A stretch of DNA of 39,240 nt from an uncultured Clostridia bacterium (GCA_944383975.1 CALWRN010000035.1:1-39240); one strand, 5' to 3'. Shown: positions 1 through 8,015, counted from the first letter of the stretch. Notes: generated by a model from the sequence alone, not told the origin. Made by a program: numbers and translations.

Positions 1-571
1 AATCTTTAATTTTTTTCACGTAAACCTTTACTCTGTCGCCAACATTAAATTTTTCGCCTGGAATTTGATCAGAAGGAAGCATAACCCCTTCTGTGTGTGA
101 ATTTGATATTTGCACATAAACTGTTCCGTTGTCTATTCTTTTAACAATGGTAGTCAAAAGCTCATCTTCCTTTTCAGACAATTCTGAAACAGCAATTTGT
201 CTTTCCATTTCTTTAATCTTTTGCATAACTACTTGTTTTGCAGTTTGAGCTGCTATTCTTCCAAAATCTTTTGTTGATTCCTCGGTCTGAACAATATCTC
301 CTACTTTATAAGATTTTTTGATTAATCTTGCATCTGATAATGAAATTTCCTTATCTGGATCTTGAACATCATCAACAACAGTTTTATAAGAATAAATTTT
401 AATAGTTGCCTTTTCTGGATTTAACTTTACCATAGCAGACTTTGCCTCACCATACATTTTTTTATAGGCAGAAGTCAATGCTGTTTCAAGTGTAGATATA
501 AAAGCATCTTTATTAATCTTTTTTTCAACTTCCAAGTCTTCTAATGCTTGAAAAAAATCTTTATTAATCAT
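1..571 (-). CDS. nusA: Transcription termination/antitermination protein NusA (3' part outside window)
   Basis: The first 190 residues of NusA, an RNA polymerase-binding factor that modulates pausing, termination and antitermination. The reading frame runs off the left edge, so the KH domains are not visible. Residues 1 to about 125 match the NusA N-terminal RNAP-binding domain (MINKDFFQALEDLE, then the KKMYGEAKSA and KDFGRIAAQTAKQV stretches). From about 130 an S1 RNA-binding domain begins (GTVYVQIS, GEKFNVGDRVKVYV). The ATG at 571 is preceded by a good GGAG site. It lies 11 bases after rimP, the standard rimP-nusA pairing, and is probably transcribed from the promoter at 1109-1137. Confidence 0.95.
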   Translation of the reverse strand, partial: MINKDFFQALEDLEVEKKINKDAFISTLETALTSAYKKMYGEAKSAMVKLNPEKATIKIYSYKTVVDDVQDPDKEISLSDARLIKKSYKVGDIVQTEESTKDFGRIAAQTAKQVVMQKIKEMERQIAVSELSEKEDELLTTIVKRIDNGTVYVQISNSHTEGVMLPSDQIPGEKFNVGDRVKVYVKKIKD

Positions 572-582
572 TTTAATACTCC

Positions 583-1044
583 TTAAATTTTAATAACTGG
601 CACAATATGTGCAATTTCTTCTCTACTAAAAGATATAGTTTTATTTTTTGATTCAATCGTTATAGATTTTTCATCAAAAGAAATTAATTTTCCTTCAAAC
701 TTCTTTTGACCATCTTTTTTTGCAAATAGAGTAACTGAAATTTCTTTGTTTAAATTACGATTAAAATCTCTTTCTTTAGTTAAAGGTCTATCAATACCTG
801 GTGAACTAACACTTAAAATATATGGGGCATCATTGGTTGGGTTTAATTCTTCTAAAACAGGATCAATAGTCTTTGATACTAATTCGCAATCTTGAATTTG
901 AACCCCATTTTCTTTATCAATATAAAATATTAAATTCATACCATCAGATTTCTTTGAATATTCTACATCAACAACTTCATATCCCATATTTTCAATTATA
1001 GGAGATATTTTTTCTTCGCATATTTCTTTTACTTTTTTTGCCAA
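583..1044 (-). CDS. rimP: Ribosome maturation factor RimP
   Basis: RimP assists 30S subunit maturation. The protein (153 residues) has the family pattern: an N-terminal helix, ENMGYEVVDVEY, the LIFYIDKENGVQIQDCELVSK segment, LSVSSPGIDRPL and a C-terminal SH3-like domain (KFEGKLISFDEKSITI). I place the start at the TTG at 1044 (LAKKVKEICEEK) because AAAGGAGGG lies 4 bases upstream and the length then fits the family. The frame stays open further upstream to 1137, but that extension would translate a palindrome and the promoter itself and has no RimP similarity. nusA follows after 11 bases. Confidence 0.93.
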   Translation of the reverse strand: MAKKVKEICEEKISPIIENMGYEVVDVEYSKKSDGMNLIFYIDKENGVQIQDCELVSKTIDPVLEELNPTNDAPYILSVSSPGIDRPLTKERDFNRNLNKEISVTLFAKKDGQKKFEGKLISFDEKSITIESKNKTISFSREEIAHIVPVIKI

Positions 1045-1062
1045 AATTCCCTCCTTTACGAA

Positions 1063-1095
1063 GTAGGGAGCGATGCAAATTTGCACGCTCCCTAC
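1063..1095. repeat. Near-perfect 33-bp palindrome in the rimP 5' leader
   Basis: The arms GTAGGGAGCG (1063-1072) and CGCTCCCTAC (1086-1095) enclose the perfect palindrome TGCAAATTTGCA (1074-1085), with one unpaired A at 1073. It is far more GC-rich than its surroundings. It lies between the predicted transcription start (about 1102) and the rimP ribosome binding site (about 1050-1056), so the mRNA would begin with a strong hairpin. There is no U-tract on either side, so it is not an intrinsic terminator. Only one copy is visible in this window. It could be a dispersed REP/MITE-like palindrome or a leader regulatory hairpin. Confidence 0.75.
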
Positions 1096-1108
1096 ACAAG
1101 TCGAATAT

Positions 1109-1137
1109 ATTATAACAAATATAATCAATAAAAGCAA
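1109..1137 (-). promoter_or_regulatory. Promoter for rimP-nusA
   Basis: On the minus strand TTGCTT (1132-1137), a 17-base spacer and TATAAT (1109-1114) with an extended TGT just upstream of the -10. It reads into the palindromic leader and rimP. Confidence 0.75.
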
Positions 1138-1200
1138 GTGTTTATAAAAATATTATTTACAATTAAATAATTTTTTATATCAAATAATTTTAAACAAATG

Positions 1201-2730
1201 TTATTTTTTATTTAATTCCATAAGAACTTGGGCTGTTGCATATGCATCATTAAAGGCCCTATGAGCATCATTCAGTGTTAATCCTAATGCTTTAACAACT
1301 GTCCCGAGTTTATAATTTCCTATCCTTAAATTTGATTGCCTTACAACAATCATTGTATCAACTACTTCATTATCAAATTTTAATCCAATATTATTAGCAA
1401 CCTTTTTAATAAATTTTAGGTCAAAATTAATAATGTTATATCCACTAAGTATACAGCCTTTTGACCACTCATAAAAATCTTGTATAACATCCTCAATTCT
1501 TGGAGCAAAAGCAACCATTTCATCTGTAATATGGGTTAATTCTTGCACCTCAAGTGGGATTGGATTTTTAGGTTTTGCAAAACTTGAAAATCTTTCTGTA
1601 ACCTCTCCATGTTCTACTTTGACAGCACCGATTTCTGTAATTTCGCATGTATCAGGATCAAGTCCAGTAGTTTCAATATCAAAAACAACAATATTGTTGT
1701 TCATAATAAATTCATTATAGTTTTGTTTTTCATCAAAAAGATTGGTTTGAGCACTTCGTGGTAATAAATCAGGAAAAACAACTTTTTTATGTTTATAAAT
1801 TATATCATCTTTATTTTTTATTTCTTCAGTAATTTCACAAGGACTAGCTAATGAAATTTTTTTTATGTAATAAGTTAGTTTTCCATTTAAACCAAACTTA
1901 ACATCACCTACACAAAGCAATAAACTTAAATCATCTAAGATATCCATATCTTTTTCATGGGTTTTACCGCAAAAATATATACAGTCAATAGTTGTATTAT
2001 TATTTTTTAGGTTAAATGTATAAAAAGATTTTTCTTCACCTGCATGTTTGCCCTTTTTGACAATAAATGTTTTTTTATTCTTGTTTGTCAAAAAACCTGA
2101 TAAAATGACAGATGTTTTGGGCTTTTTGATATCTTCAATATACTCTGGCTTAGGTATTATATCTCCACCTACAATATGTTTTATAACATTAACATTATAG
2201 CGTCTTGCCTTGCTAGATATAGGGATAATATCATCAGCCTCTATATTTTCTGGCAATTTGTCTTCATTTTCAATAATTTCTATATTAAAATTTGCGATAA
2301 AAAATTTATTTAAAAACTCCTTTATTTCGGATTTCAATTCAATATCATCTAGTAAAGATAATATATCTTGATTTAAATATATTTTAACATCAACATCTAG
2401 ATCTTTATATGTTGAAGTAATGTTGTCAAATGAAATATAAGGAAGGAGTCCCTTTTTATTAATTTTAAAGAATTCTATTACTTCATTTATAATGAGTTTC
2501 TCATCTAAAAAGCTCTTTTTAAATTTTACCTTTATGCTCTTATTTAAAGATAAAAACTCTTGAAGATAATTTTCTATTTCATTCCTAGATTGAGAATCAA
2601 TTTCATCAATTGTATATGGAAAAAGAAAAGTTATTGTACAACCAAAAGAATCGTACATTACATTCAAGAGTTTCAAATTTTTATATTTATTGTCAAATTT
2701 TTTATTTAAATTTTCTATTATGTCTATCAT
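1201..2730 (-). CDS. Polymerase-less PolC-like protein: PolC N-terminal/OB region fused to DEDDh 3'-5' exonuclease
   Basis: A 509-residue protein at the locus where Bacillus has polC (rseP - here - rimP - nusA). Residues 1 to about 190 resemble the PolC N-terminal region. About 205-300 is an OB-fold (VILSGFLTNKNKKTFIVKKG, KSFYTFNLKNN, CIYFCG). About 345-509 is a complete exonuclease: DIETTG (D351, E353), NIINFD (D437), and H490/D495 in NDAHRAFNDA. The exonuclease ends the protein. There is no LHLHT-type PHP motif and no polymerase domain, whereas PolC is about 1,400 residues. The linker before the exonuclease holds QTNLF (328-332), which fits the QxxLF beta-clamp-binding pattern. Inference: a clamp-tethered proofreading or repair exonuclease derived from PolC. 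The ATG at 2730 has no ribosome binding site but sits exactly at the predicted transcription start. Confidence 0.85.
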   Translation of the reverse strand: MIDIIENLNKKFDNKYKNLKLLNVMYDSFGCTITFLFPYTIDEIDSQSRNEIENYLQEFLSLNKSIKVKFKKSFLDEKLIINEVIEFFKINKKGLLPYISFDNITSTYKDLDVDVKIYLNQDILSLLDDIELKSEIKEFLNKFFIANFNIEIIENEDKLPENIEADDIIPISSKARRYNVNVIKHIVGGDIIPKPEYIEDIKKPKTSVILSGFLTNKNKKTFIVKKGKHAGEEKSFYTFNLKNNNTTIDCIYFCGKTHEKDMDILDDLSLLLCVGDVKFGLNGKLTYYIKKISLASPCEITEEIKNKDDIIYKHKKVVFPDLLPRSAQTNLFDEKQNYNEFIMNNNIVVFDIETTGLDPDTCEITEIGAVKVEHGEVTERFSSFAKPKNPIPLEVQELTHITDEMVAFAPRIEDVIQDFYEWSKGCILSGYNIINFDLKFIKKVANNIGLKFDNEVVDTMIVVRQSNLRIGNYKLGTVVKALGLTLNDAHRAFNDAYATAQVLMELNKK

Positions 2731-2736
2731 GTGATT

Positions 2737-2765
2737 ATTTTATAATAGAAAATGCAAAATGTCAA
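2737..2765 (-). promoter_or_regulatory. Promoter giving a leaderless mRNA for the PolC-like exonuclease
   Basis: On the minus strand TTGACA (2760-2765), a 17-base spacer and TAAAAT (2737-2742), then six bases (AATCAC) and the ATG at 2730. Normal spacing places +1 on the A of the start codon. The element overlaps the rseP stop codon. Confidence 0.65.
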
Positions 2766-3987
2766 TCAGAATAACCGCTCCAAATAAAATCAACAAGCCT
2801 ATTGTATGAATTAAGTTTTCAGTTTCTCTTTTTATTGGTTTTTTTCTAATAGCTTCTATCGTAGTAAATAACACATGTGCGCCATCTAGTGCCGGAATAG
2901 GTAATGCATTGAAAACAGCTAAATTTGCTGAAAAAAGAGGGATTAAAACTAGAAGATTTGATGCACTTGCTTGTGTATAAGTCGCAATTGTTGTAATGGT
3001 TGTTATTGGTCCTCCTATTGCTGAAATAGGAAGTTGGAAAGTTATTAATAACCAAAAACTTTTCAACACAACCCAAGCTAAACCAAATGAGAAAGGAACT
3101 GCTCTTTCTAATGCTTCTCCAAATGAATGAACATATGCTTTAACATTAGAATCAAAGCAATACTGATAAACTACTTTTTCCTCTTGTTCACCATTTTCAT
3201 TAGTTACCATTGTCAATGTTTTTAATTGGTAAAAACCTAAGTAGACATCTTTATATTCATTATTTCTTTTTACAGTTGCAATAGTAGTTGGCTGATAATT
3301 TTTAAAAGCTTCTTCCGCATCAAAAACTTCTTTTTTTTCTTCAGAAATATTTTTTTGAATATTCATATAATTTATGATGTTATTAAATTCTTCTGTTCTT
3401 AAATCACTATAGTTATACCCATAGGCAAAATCAATTTTTTTCCCATTGATAGAAATAATTACATCATTTGGTTGAAGAACATCCATATCATCTGTTAAAT
3501 AAGTCACATACTTTCCATATTTTCCATCAACAATTTGAGTTCTATCAATTTTTTCACCAAAAACATTTACTATTTCTGAATTATTACTAAAAATGTCTTC
3601 AAATTTATCAGCAACTTGAGGAATATCATAACCGACTGTACAAAGTAGGATTAATGAAAAAAGTACTGCTGTAGCAAAATTAAAAGTAACACCAGCAAGA
3701 AAAACTAAAATTCTTTTCCAAGGTCTTTGGTTTGTAAAGGCATCTTTCTTATTTCCGTCTATTTCATCTTCGCCAACAAAAGCACAATATCCACCGAGAG
3801 GAAAAATACGTAAAGAAATTAATTCACCCCTTTTATTCTTACGAGAAATAATAGATTTTCCGAAACCGATTGAAAATTCTGTAATTTTAAAATTTAACAT
3901 TCTTCCTATACAATAATGACCAAATTCATGAATTAAAACCATAAAAAGTAGAATCACAATTGCAAGAAATATATATAAAATATACAT
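2740..3987 (-). CDS. rseP: RseP/RasP-type site-2 zinc metalloprotease (M50)
   Basis: Intramembrane protease that cleaves membrane-spanning substrates such as anti-sigma factors and signal-peptide remnants. It has 415 residues from the ATG at 3987, chosen because AGAGG lies 6 bases upstream; the longer frame to 4026 has no support. HEFGH (residues 20-24) lies in the first membrane helix. A second hydrophobic segment (VFLAGVTFNFATAVLFSLIL) follows. A PDZ-like region is in the middle (DVLQPNDVIISINGKKIDF), and NALPIPALDGAHVL supplies the conserved LDG zinc ligand near the C-terminus. It lies between cdsA and the PolC-like gene as in Bacillus, but dxr/ispC, which usually sits between cdsA and rseP, is missing. 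Confidence 0.93.
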   Translation of the reverse strand: MYILYIFLAIVILLFMVLIHEFGHYCIGRMLNFKITEFSIGFGKSIISRKNKRGELISLRIFPLGGYCAFVGEDEIDGNKKDAFTNQRPWKRILVFLAGVTFNFATAVLFSLILLCTVGYDIPQVADKFEDIFSNNSEIVNVFGEKIDRTQIVDGKYGKYVTYLTDDMDVLQPNDVIISINGKKIDFAYGYNYSDLRTEEFNNIINYMNIQKNISEEKKEVFDAEEAFKNYQPTTIATVKRNNEYKDVYLGFYQLKTLTMVTNENGEQEEKVVYQYCFDSNVKAYVHSFGEALERAVPFSFGLAWVVLKSFWLLITFQLPISAIGGPITTITTIATYTQASASNLLVLIPLFSANLAVFNALPIPALDGAHVLFTTIEAIRKKPIKRETENLIHTIGLLILFGAVILIDILHFLL

Positions 3988-4055
3988 TATACCTCTCTTT
4001 AATAAATATAGGTTGTGATAATACAACCTATGTCTTTAGTAATTTTTATATTCTA

Positions 4056-5030
4056 TTACAATACAGCAAATAATATACTGAAAGCAACAAACAAAAAAGG
4101 AACTGTAAAAATATAAGAATCAAATCTATCTAGTATTCCACCATGACCAGGCAATATATTCCCAGAATCTTTTACACCAGCCTTTCGTTTAATCCAACTT
4201 TCAAACAAGTCACCACACTGAGACAATACAGATCCAAATGCAACTATCAAAATAAATTTCCAAATTGAGATTCCAGCATTATTCATAATTACAGTCATAT
4301 CTGGTATTGAATAGAAAATATAAAATACCGCTACAGATAATAAAACACACCATAAAAATCCCCCTACAGCACCAGAAATAGTCTTATTAGGGCTGATTTT
4401 AGGAGCAAGTTTTTTACCACCAATTAATCTTCCTGTAATGTATGCAAAAGTATCTGTAAAAATTGGAATTAAAAAAGCAAAAATTAAAATAAATAATGAA
4501 ACATATTTAAAACCATCAAAATCATTTATTACTTTAAAAGAATTTGATAATTCATCAAAATGATTAATTAATGTCATAAAGAGCAACAAAAATGTAGGAT
4601 AAATAAATGTTACTGCGGTATTAAATGCTTTAATCAAAGAATATTTTGGTAAAGAAGTAGACATGTCCATTTTTCTAGTTTTTAATTCAACTTTTGTATT
4701 TTTATTGATTAAAGTTATAATAAAAGTAATACCAAAGAAAATTACCATGCTGGCAATAACTAAAATTATTGTATAAATTATCCCTAGAGAATCATCAAAA
4801 TAAATTCCAAGTAACAATAGTAACATTGCAAAACAAGGGAAAATGGTTGCAATGATTTTACTATTGTATTTATCCATTTTTGTAAATAATCTAGATGTTT
4901 CAAGTGCTGCAAAGCAAGCGATACACAAAATTAATGCATCAAAAAAATAATTGCTAACAAAGACTTTTAATATAAAAGCTATTGCAACTACAAATAAAAA
5001 ACCAAAAGAAGTCAGTAACCTAGTTTTCAA
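4056..5030 (-). CDS. cdsA: Phosphatidate cytidylyltransferase
   Basis: Makes CDP-diacylglycerol from phosphatidate and CTP for phospholipid synthesis; a polytopic membrane enzyme. It has 324 residues with about eight hydrophobic segments. The C-terminal signature is clear: GSVLSQCGDLFESWIKRK, then GVKDSGNILPGHGGILDRFD. The conserved ISPNKTISGAVGG loop precedes it. The start is TTG at 5030, overlapping the uppS stop by 4 bases (TTGA). Its GGAGG site lies within the last uppS codons, so translation is probably coupled. Confidence 0.95.
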   Translation of the reverse strand: MKTRLLTSFGFLFVVAIAFILKVFVSNYFFDALILCIACFAALETSRLFTKMDKYNSKIIATIFPCFAMLLLLLGIYFDDSLGIIYTIILVIASMVIFFGITFIITLINKNTKVELKTRKMDMSTSLPKYSLIKAFNTAVTFIYPTFLLLFMTLINHFDELSNSFKVINDFDGFKYVSLFILIFAFLIPIFTDTFAYITGRLIGGKKLAPKISPNKTISGAVGGFLWCVLLSVAVFYIFYSIPDMTVIMNNAGISIWKFILIVAFGSVLSQCGDLFESWIKRKAGVKDSGNILPGHGGILDRFDSYIFTVPFLFVAFSILFAVL

Positions 5031-5722
5031 CGAACACCTCCAAATCTTCTATCTCTTTTTTGATATTTTTTTAAAATCTTATACAAATGTTTTTCATCAA
5101 AATCTGGCCAATATGTTTTTGGAAAAAATAATTCACTATAAGCCATTTGATAAAGCATAAAATTAGAAATTCGCATTTCTCCACTCGTGCGTATAACAAT
5201 TTCTGGTTCAGGCATATTTTTAGTATCTAAAGCTAATAAAAAATCCTTCTCAGTTATTTTTTTCTCTTTTTTTTCCAGTAAATTATTTATAGCCCTGATA
5301 ATATCATCTCTTCCACCATAATTTAAAGCAAAAGTTACAATCAATTTGTCATAATTCTTAGTTTTGTTTTTTAAACTTGTAAGCTCTGCAACCAAATCAT
5401 CTGGGAATGGATCTAACACACCTATTGATTCCAATTTTATTTTATTTTTTAGAAATATATTATCTTCCTTCTTAAGATAATCTCTTAATAAAGAAAAAAT
5501 ACCATCAATCTCTTCTTTACTTCTTTTCCAGTTTTCTGTTGAAAAAGCAAAAAATGTACAATATTTTATGTTAAATTTTAAACAAGCATAAATAGTTCTT
5601 TCTATAGCATCTATTCCTTTTTTATGTCCATAGTTTCTAGGTAATCCTCTTTTAGTTGCCCAGCGACCATTTCCATCCATTATTATACCAATATGAGTAG
5701 GAACATTTTTTAATTCTTTCAT
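5027..5722 (-). CDS. uppS: Undecaprenyl diphosphate synthase (isoprenyl transferase)
   Basis: Cis-prenyltransferase that elongates farnesyl diphosphate to the undecaprenyl carrier for peptidoglycan precursors. It has 231 residues. Conserved regions visible: HIGIIMDGNGRWA with the catalytic Asp (about residue 15), FFAFSTENWKRS, LNYGGRDDI, and the C-terminal EIVIRTSGEMRISNF followed by QMAYSELFF. AAAGGA is 7 bases before the ATG. It belongs to the frr-uppS-cdsA-rseP run. Confidence 0.96.
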   Translation of the reverse strand: MKELKNVPTHIGIIMDGNGRWATKRGLPRNYGHKKGIDAIERTIYACLKFNIKYCTFFAFSTENWKRSKEEIDGIFSLLRDYLKKEDNIFLKNKIKLESIGVLDPFPDDLVAELTSLKNKTKNYDKLIVTFALNYGGRDDIIRAINNLLEKKEKKITEKDFLLALDTKNMPEPEIVIRTSGEMRISNFMLYQMAYSELFFPKTYWPDFDEKHLYKILKKYQKRDRRFGGVR

Positions 5723-5755
5723 GCAACAATCCTTTAAAATAAAATATTAAAGAAA

Positions 5756-6322
5756 TTATACTTCCATAATTTCTTTTTCTTTTGTTTTATAATTGTCATC
5801 AATCTTATCACATGCTACATCAACCATTTTTTGAATTTTTTCTTCAAAAACAGATTGTTCGTCCTCAGAAATTTCACCATCTTTTTCAAGTTCTTTTATC
5901 ATTTCCATAGCATCACGTCTAGCGGCACGAACTGCAACTTTGCTTTCTTCGGCGATCTTCTTAAGATTCTTTGCTATTTCTTTTCTTCTTTCTTCTGTAA
6001 GCATAGGGAAAACCAATCTTATAATTTTACCATCTTCGTTAGGATTTACTCCTAAATCAGCAGCAGTAATTGCTTTCACAATATTTTTTATTTGAGACTG
6101 ATCCCATACAGAAATAGCCAAAATTCTAGCCTCCGGAACAGAAATACTTGCCATATTTTTAATCGGTGTTGGAACACCATAATAATCAATATAAACTTTA
6201 TCTAATATATGAGGATTTGCTCTTCCCGCCCTAACTACTAGATATTCGTTTACTTGATGATTTATAGCTTTATCAATTTCATCTTGACAAGATAATTCAA
6301 TTTCATTGAATAATTCGTTCAT
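5756..6322 (-). CDS. frr: Ribosome recycling factor
   Basis: With EF-G, splits post-termination ribosomes. It has 188 residues from the ATG at 6322, which has AAGGAG 5 bases upstream; the frame's extension to 6370 runs into the promoter. Hallmarks are VVRAGRANPHILDKVYIDYYG, TPIKNMASISVPEARI, DLGVNPNEDGKIIRLVFP and LTEERRKEIAK. It starts the frr-uppS-cdsA-rseP run. pyrH, which usually precedes frr, is not here. Confidence 0.96.
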   Translation of the reverse strand: MNELFNEIELSCQDEIDKAINHQVNEYLVVRAGRANPHILDKVYIDYYGVPTPIKNMASISVPEARILAISVWDQSQIKNIVKAITAADLGVNPNEDGKIIRLVFPMLTEERRKEIAKNLKKIAEESKVAVRAARRDAMEMIKELEKDGEISEDEQSVFEEKIQKMVDVACDKIDDNYKTKEKEIMEV

Positions 6323-6341
6323 ATATTTCTCCTTGAAATTA

Positions 6342-6370
6342 ATTTTACTATAAACACAATTATTTTGCAA
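6342..6370 (-). promoter_or_regulatory. Promoter for frr-uppS-cdsA-rseP
   Basis: On the minus strand TTGCAA (6365-6370), 17 bases and TAAAAT (6342-6347), about 20 bases before the frr start. The stretch 6371-6570 between this and the divergent cassette promoter shows no gene. Confidence 0.6.
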
Positions 6371-6570
6371 ATGATTTGACGACTATATAAAAGAAATATG
6401 CTAAAAAGATAAACAAATTTACAATTTTAAACTTTATTTATAAATTAAATACATATTATATACTGAAGATTCTATTTGTCTTTTCTATACAACAAACATA
6501 CATTAATAATTTTTTTTAAATGGTTTAGTCAAATTAATATCTCAAAAAAGTTTTCTTACTATTTCTCAAC

Positions 6571-6598
6571 TTGACAATATTTAAAAATAATGTATAAT
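6571..6598 (+). promoter_or_regulatory. Promoter of the HipA-like cassette
   Basis: TTGACA (6571-6576), a 16-base spacer and TATAAT (6593-6598), full consensus hexamers. A palindrome, TTAATTA-CA-TAATTAA (6599-6614), directly follows the -10 and covers the expected transcription start. Confidence 0.8.
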
Positions 6599-6623
6599 TT
6601 AATTACATAATTAAGAGGTTTAA

Positions 6624-7676
6624 ATGAAAAGAATAGAATTAAAGTCTAACAAAAATATTACTATTTATGATATTTTAGAAGGTCGTGGCTCAAGACCAAA
6701 ATATTGGTTTTCATTCAATGATTCTGAAAATAAAGAAAAATGGCTATTTAAGAGCACAAATAGAGATACAACAAATTCAGTAAAAACATTTGAAGATTAT
6801 GGTGAAATTATTTTTAATAAAATTTGTAAACAATTAGATTTACCTTGTGCTGAATATAAACTTGCATTTAATTATGAAAAAGGCTATGGAAATGAAGGAG
6901 TTATTTCTAAAAATTATAATCCTAATGGACTTGTAGAAATATCAGCATATTCTCTTTTGGATTTTTACAAAAATTTTATGTATGATAATTTTAATGGAAT
7001 TGTTGTCGATAACGAAAATACATTATCAAATTACATAAAAGGTCTACAAACCCTTAAGTTTGACAATCCAAATTTACACATTGATGAAAATAAAATTCTT
7101 CTTCAATTAGAAAAAATGTTTATCCTTGATTATATATGTTGTCAATCTGATAGAAATTGGTACAATGTTGCTTTTCTAATTGATCCTAAAAAAAGTGAAT
7201 TAACACTTTGTCCACTATTTGATAATGGTAATATTTTCTGTTGGAATTATAAAGAAAGTGTTATTAAACATCAAAGAGATTCTCTAAAAAATAAAAATAA
7301 TATCACTCAATTAAACGAGCTGCTAAGTTCTAAGTCAATAGCGTTAGGAATTGTAACACCTACAGCATTAAGAGATTTAAACAACCCACTAAGAACACAA
7401 AAATCAAAACAATCACCAGAATTAATGAGTAAAGTAAACGAGGAATTAATTAAAATGATTTGCAGTTCAAGTGAATTGAAAGATTTTGTTTTTGATAATT
7501 TTTATAAAGATAATGGAATATTAAGAAACGCCTTTAAAGAAGTAGAAGAAGAATATGGCGAATTCCCTGAGCTACTAAAAGAACAATCATCATTAATATA
7601 TAACTTAAAATGTGACAACTTATTAGAATTAGTTAAAGAAAAATTAATTAAAGATTCTGAACAAGAAGCTGACTAA
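6624..7676 (+). CDS. HipA-like serine/threonine kinase domain protein
   Basis: A 350-residue protein with the HipA/CtkA-type kinase fold. Visible elements: PKYWFSF and KWLFKST (candidate nucleotide-binding Lys43), GEIIFNKICKQLDLPCAEYKL (helix resembling the HipA core), GVISKNY, then the catalytic loop SDRNWYNVAFL (D176, N181) and the metal-binding FDNG (D200). It lacks a separate HipA N-terminal subdomain. AGAGG lies upstream of the ATG. It is one of three plus-strand genes in the window and sits in the slot normally held by pyrH between tsf and frr. The next gene, 14 bases downstream, may supply the missing N-terminal subdomain in trans. No HipB-like helix-turn-helix gene is present. Its target is unknown. 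Confidence 0.75.
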   Translation: MKRIELKSNKNITIYDILEGRGSRPKYWFSFNDSENKEKWLFKSTNRDTTNSVKTFEDYGEIIFNKICKQLDLPCAEYKLAFNYEKGYGNEGVISKNYNPNGLVEISAYSLLDFYKNFMYDNFNGIVVDNENTLSNYIKGLQTLKFDNPNLHIDENKILLQLEKMFILDYICCQSDRNWYNVAFLIDPKKSELTLCPLFDNGNIFCWNYKESVIKHQRDSLKNKNNITQLNELLSSKSIALGIVTPTALRDLNNPLRTQKSKQSPELMSKVNEELIKMICSSSELKDFVFDNFYKDNGILRNAFKEVEEEYGEFPELLKEQSSLIYNLKCDNLLELVKEKLIKDSEQEAD

Positions 7677-7690
7677 AAAGGAGAATTGAT

Positions 7691-8014
7691 ATGACATTAA
7701 TATTTAAGTATCGTGACTATGAATTAGGAACGCTAAATTATTTTGATAATGAGTTCGTTTATAACTCAAACAGCACAAATGAAGAATATGCAAAAAAAAA
7801 TAGTTTTGGTGTTTTAGATTATAGATTATATAATTCTAAGAATAAAAAATCAAAAAATTTGTTTAAAGAATTTATGCCATGGATAATGGCATCTTCTAGA
7901 CAGGATATTATCAGTAAATGTAAAATAAATAATAATGATAATGATTGGGACATACTATGTAAACTTGCTTTAAATAAAGTTACACTTGGTGACTATTCTT
8001 TAAAAATTGATTAA
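7691..8014 (+). CDS. Small protein, possible HipS-like (HipA N-terminal-subdomain-like) partner of the kinase
   Basis: A 107-residue protein starting at the ATG at 7691 with AAGGAG 7 bases upstream, 14 bases after the kinase gene. The segment YELGTLNYFDNEFVYN, followed by a PWI-containing stretch (LFKEFMPWI), resembles the N-terminal subdomain of HipA, which begins with a VGTL-type strand and ends in an LPEG-like loop. In HipBST systems the separate HipS protein (about 100 residues) has that fold and acts as antitoxin. Here the order is kinase first, small protein second. The resemblance is weak by eye; it could instead be an unrelated partner. Confidence 0.5.
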   Translation: MTLIFKYRDYELGTLNYFDNEFVYNSNSTNEEYAKKNSFGVLDYRLYNSKNKKSKNLFKEFMPWIMASSRQDIISKCKINNNDNDWDILCKLALNKVTLGDYSLKID

Positions 8015-8015
8015 T

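Noticed and set aside
1063..1095. Palindrome read as an intrinsic terminator
   Set aside because: No T-run on either side, and it lies just downstream of a strong promoter and upstream of a ribosome binding site.
1045..1137. N-terminal extension of RimP (31 residues, hydrophobic start)
   Set aside because: It would translate the promoter and the palindrome, lacks a ribosome binding site, and RimP begins at the TTG at 1044 with AAAGGAGGG upstream.
2846..3076. 76-residue minus-strand ORF within rseP
   Set aside because: Overlapping alternative frame of the rseP 3' half without start signals.
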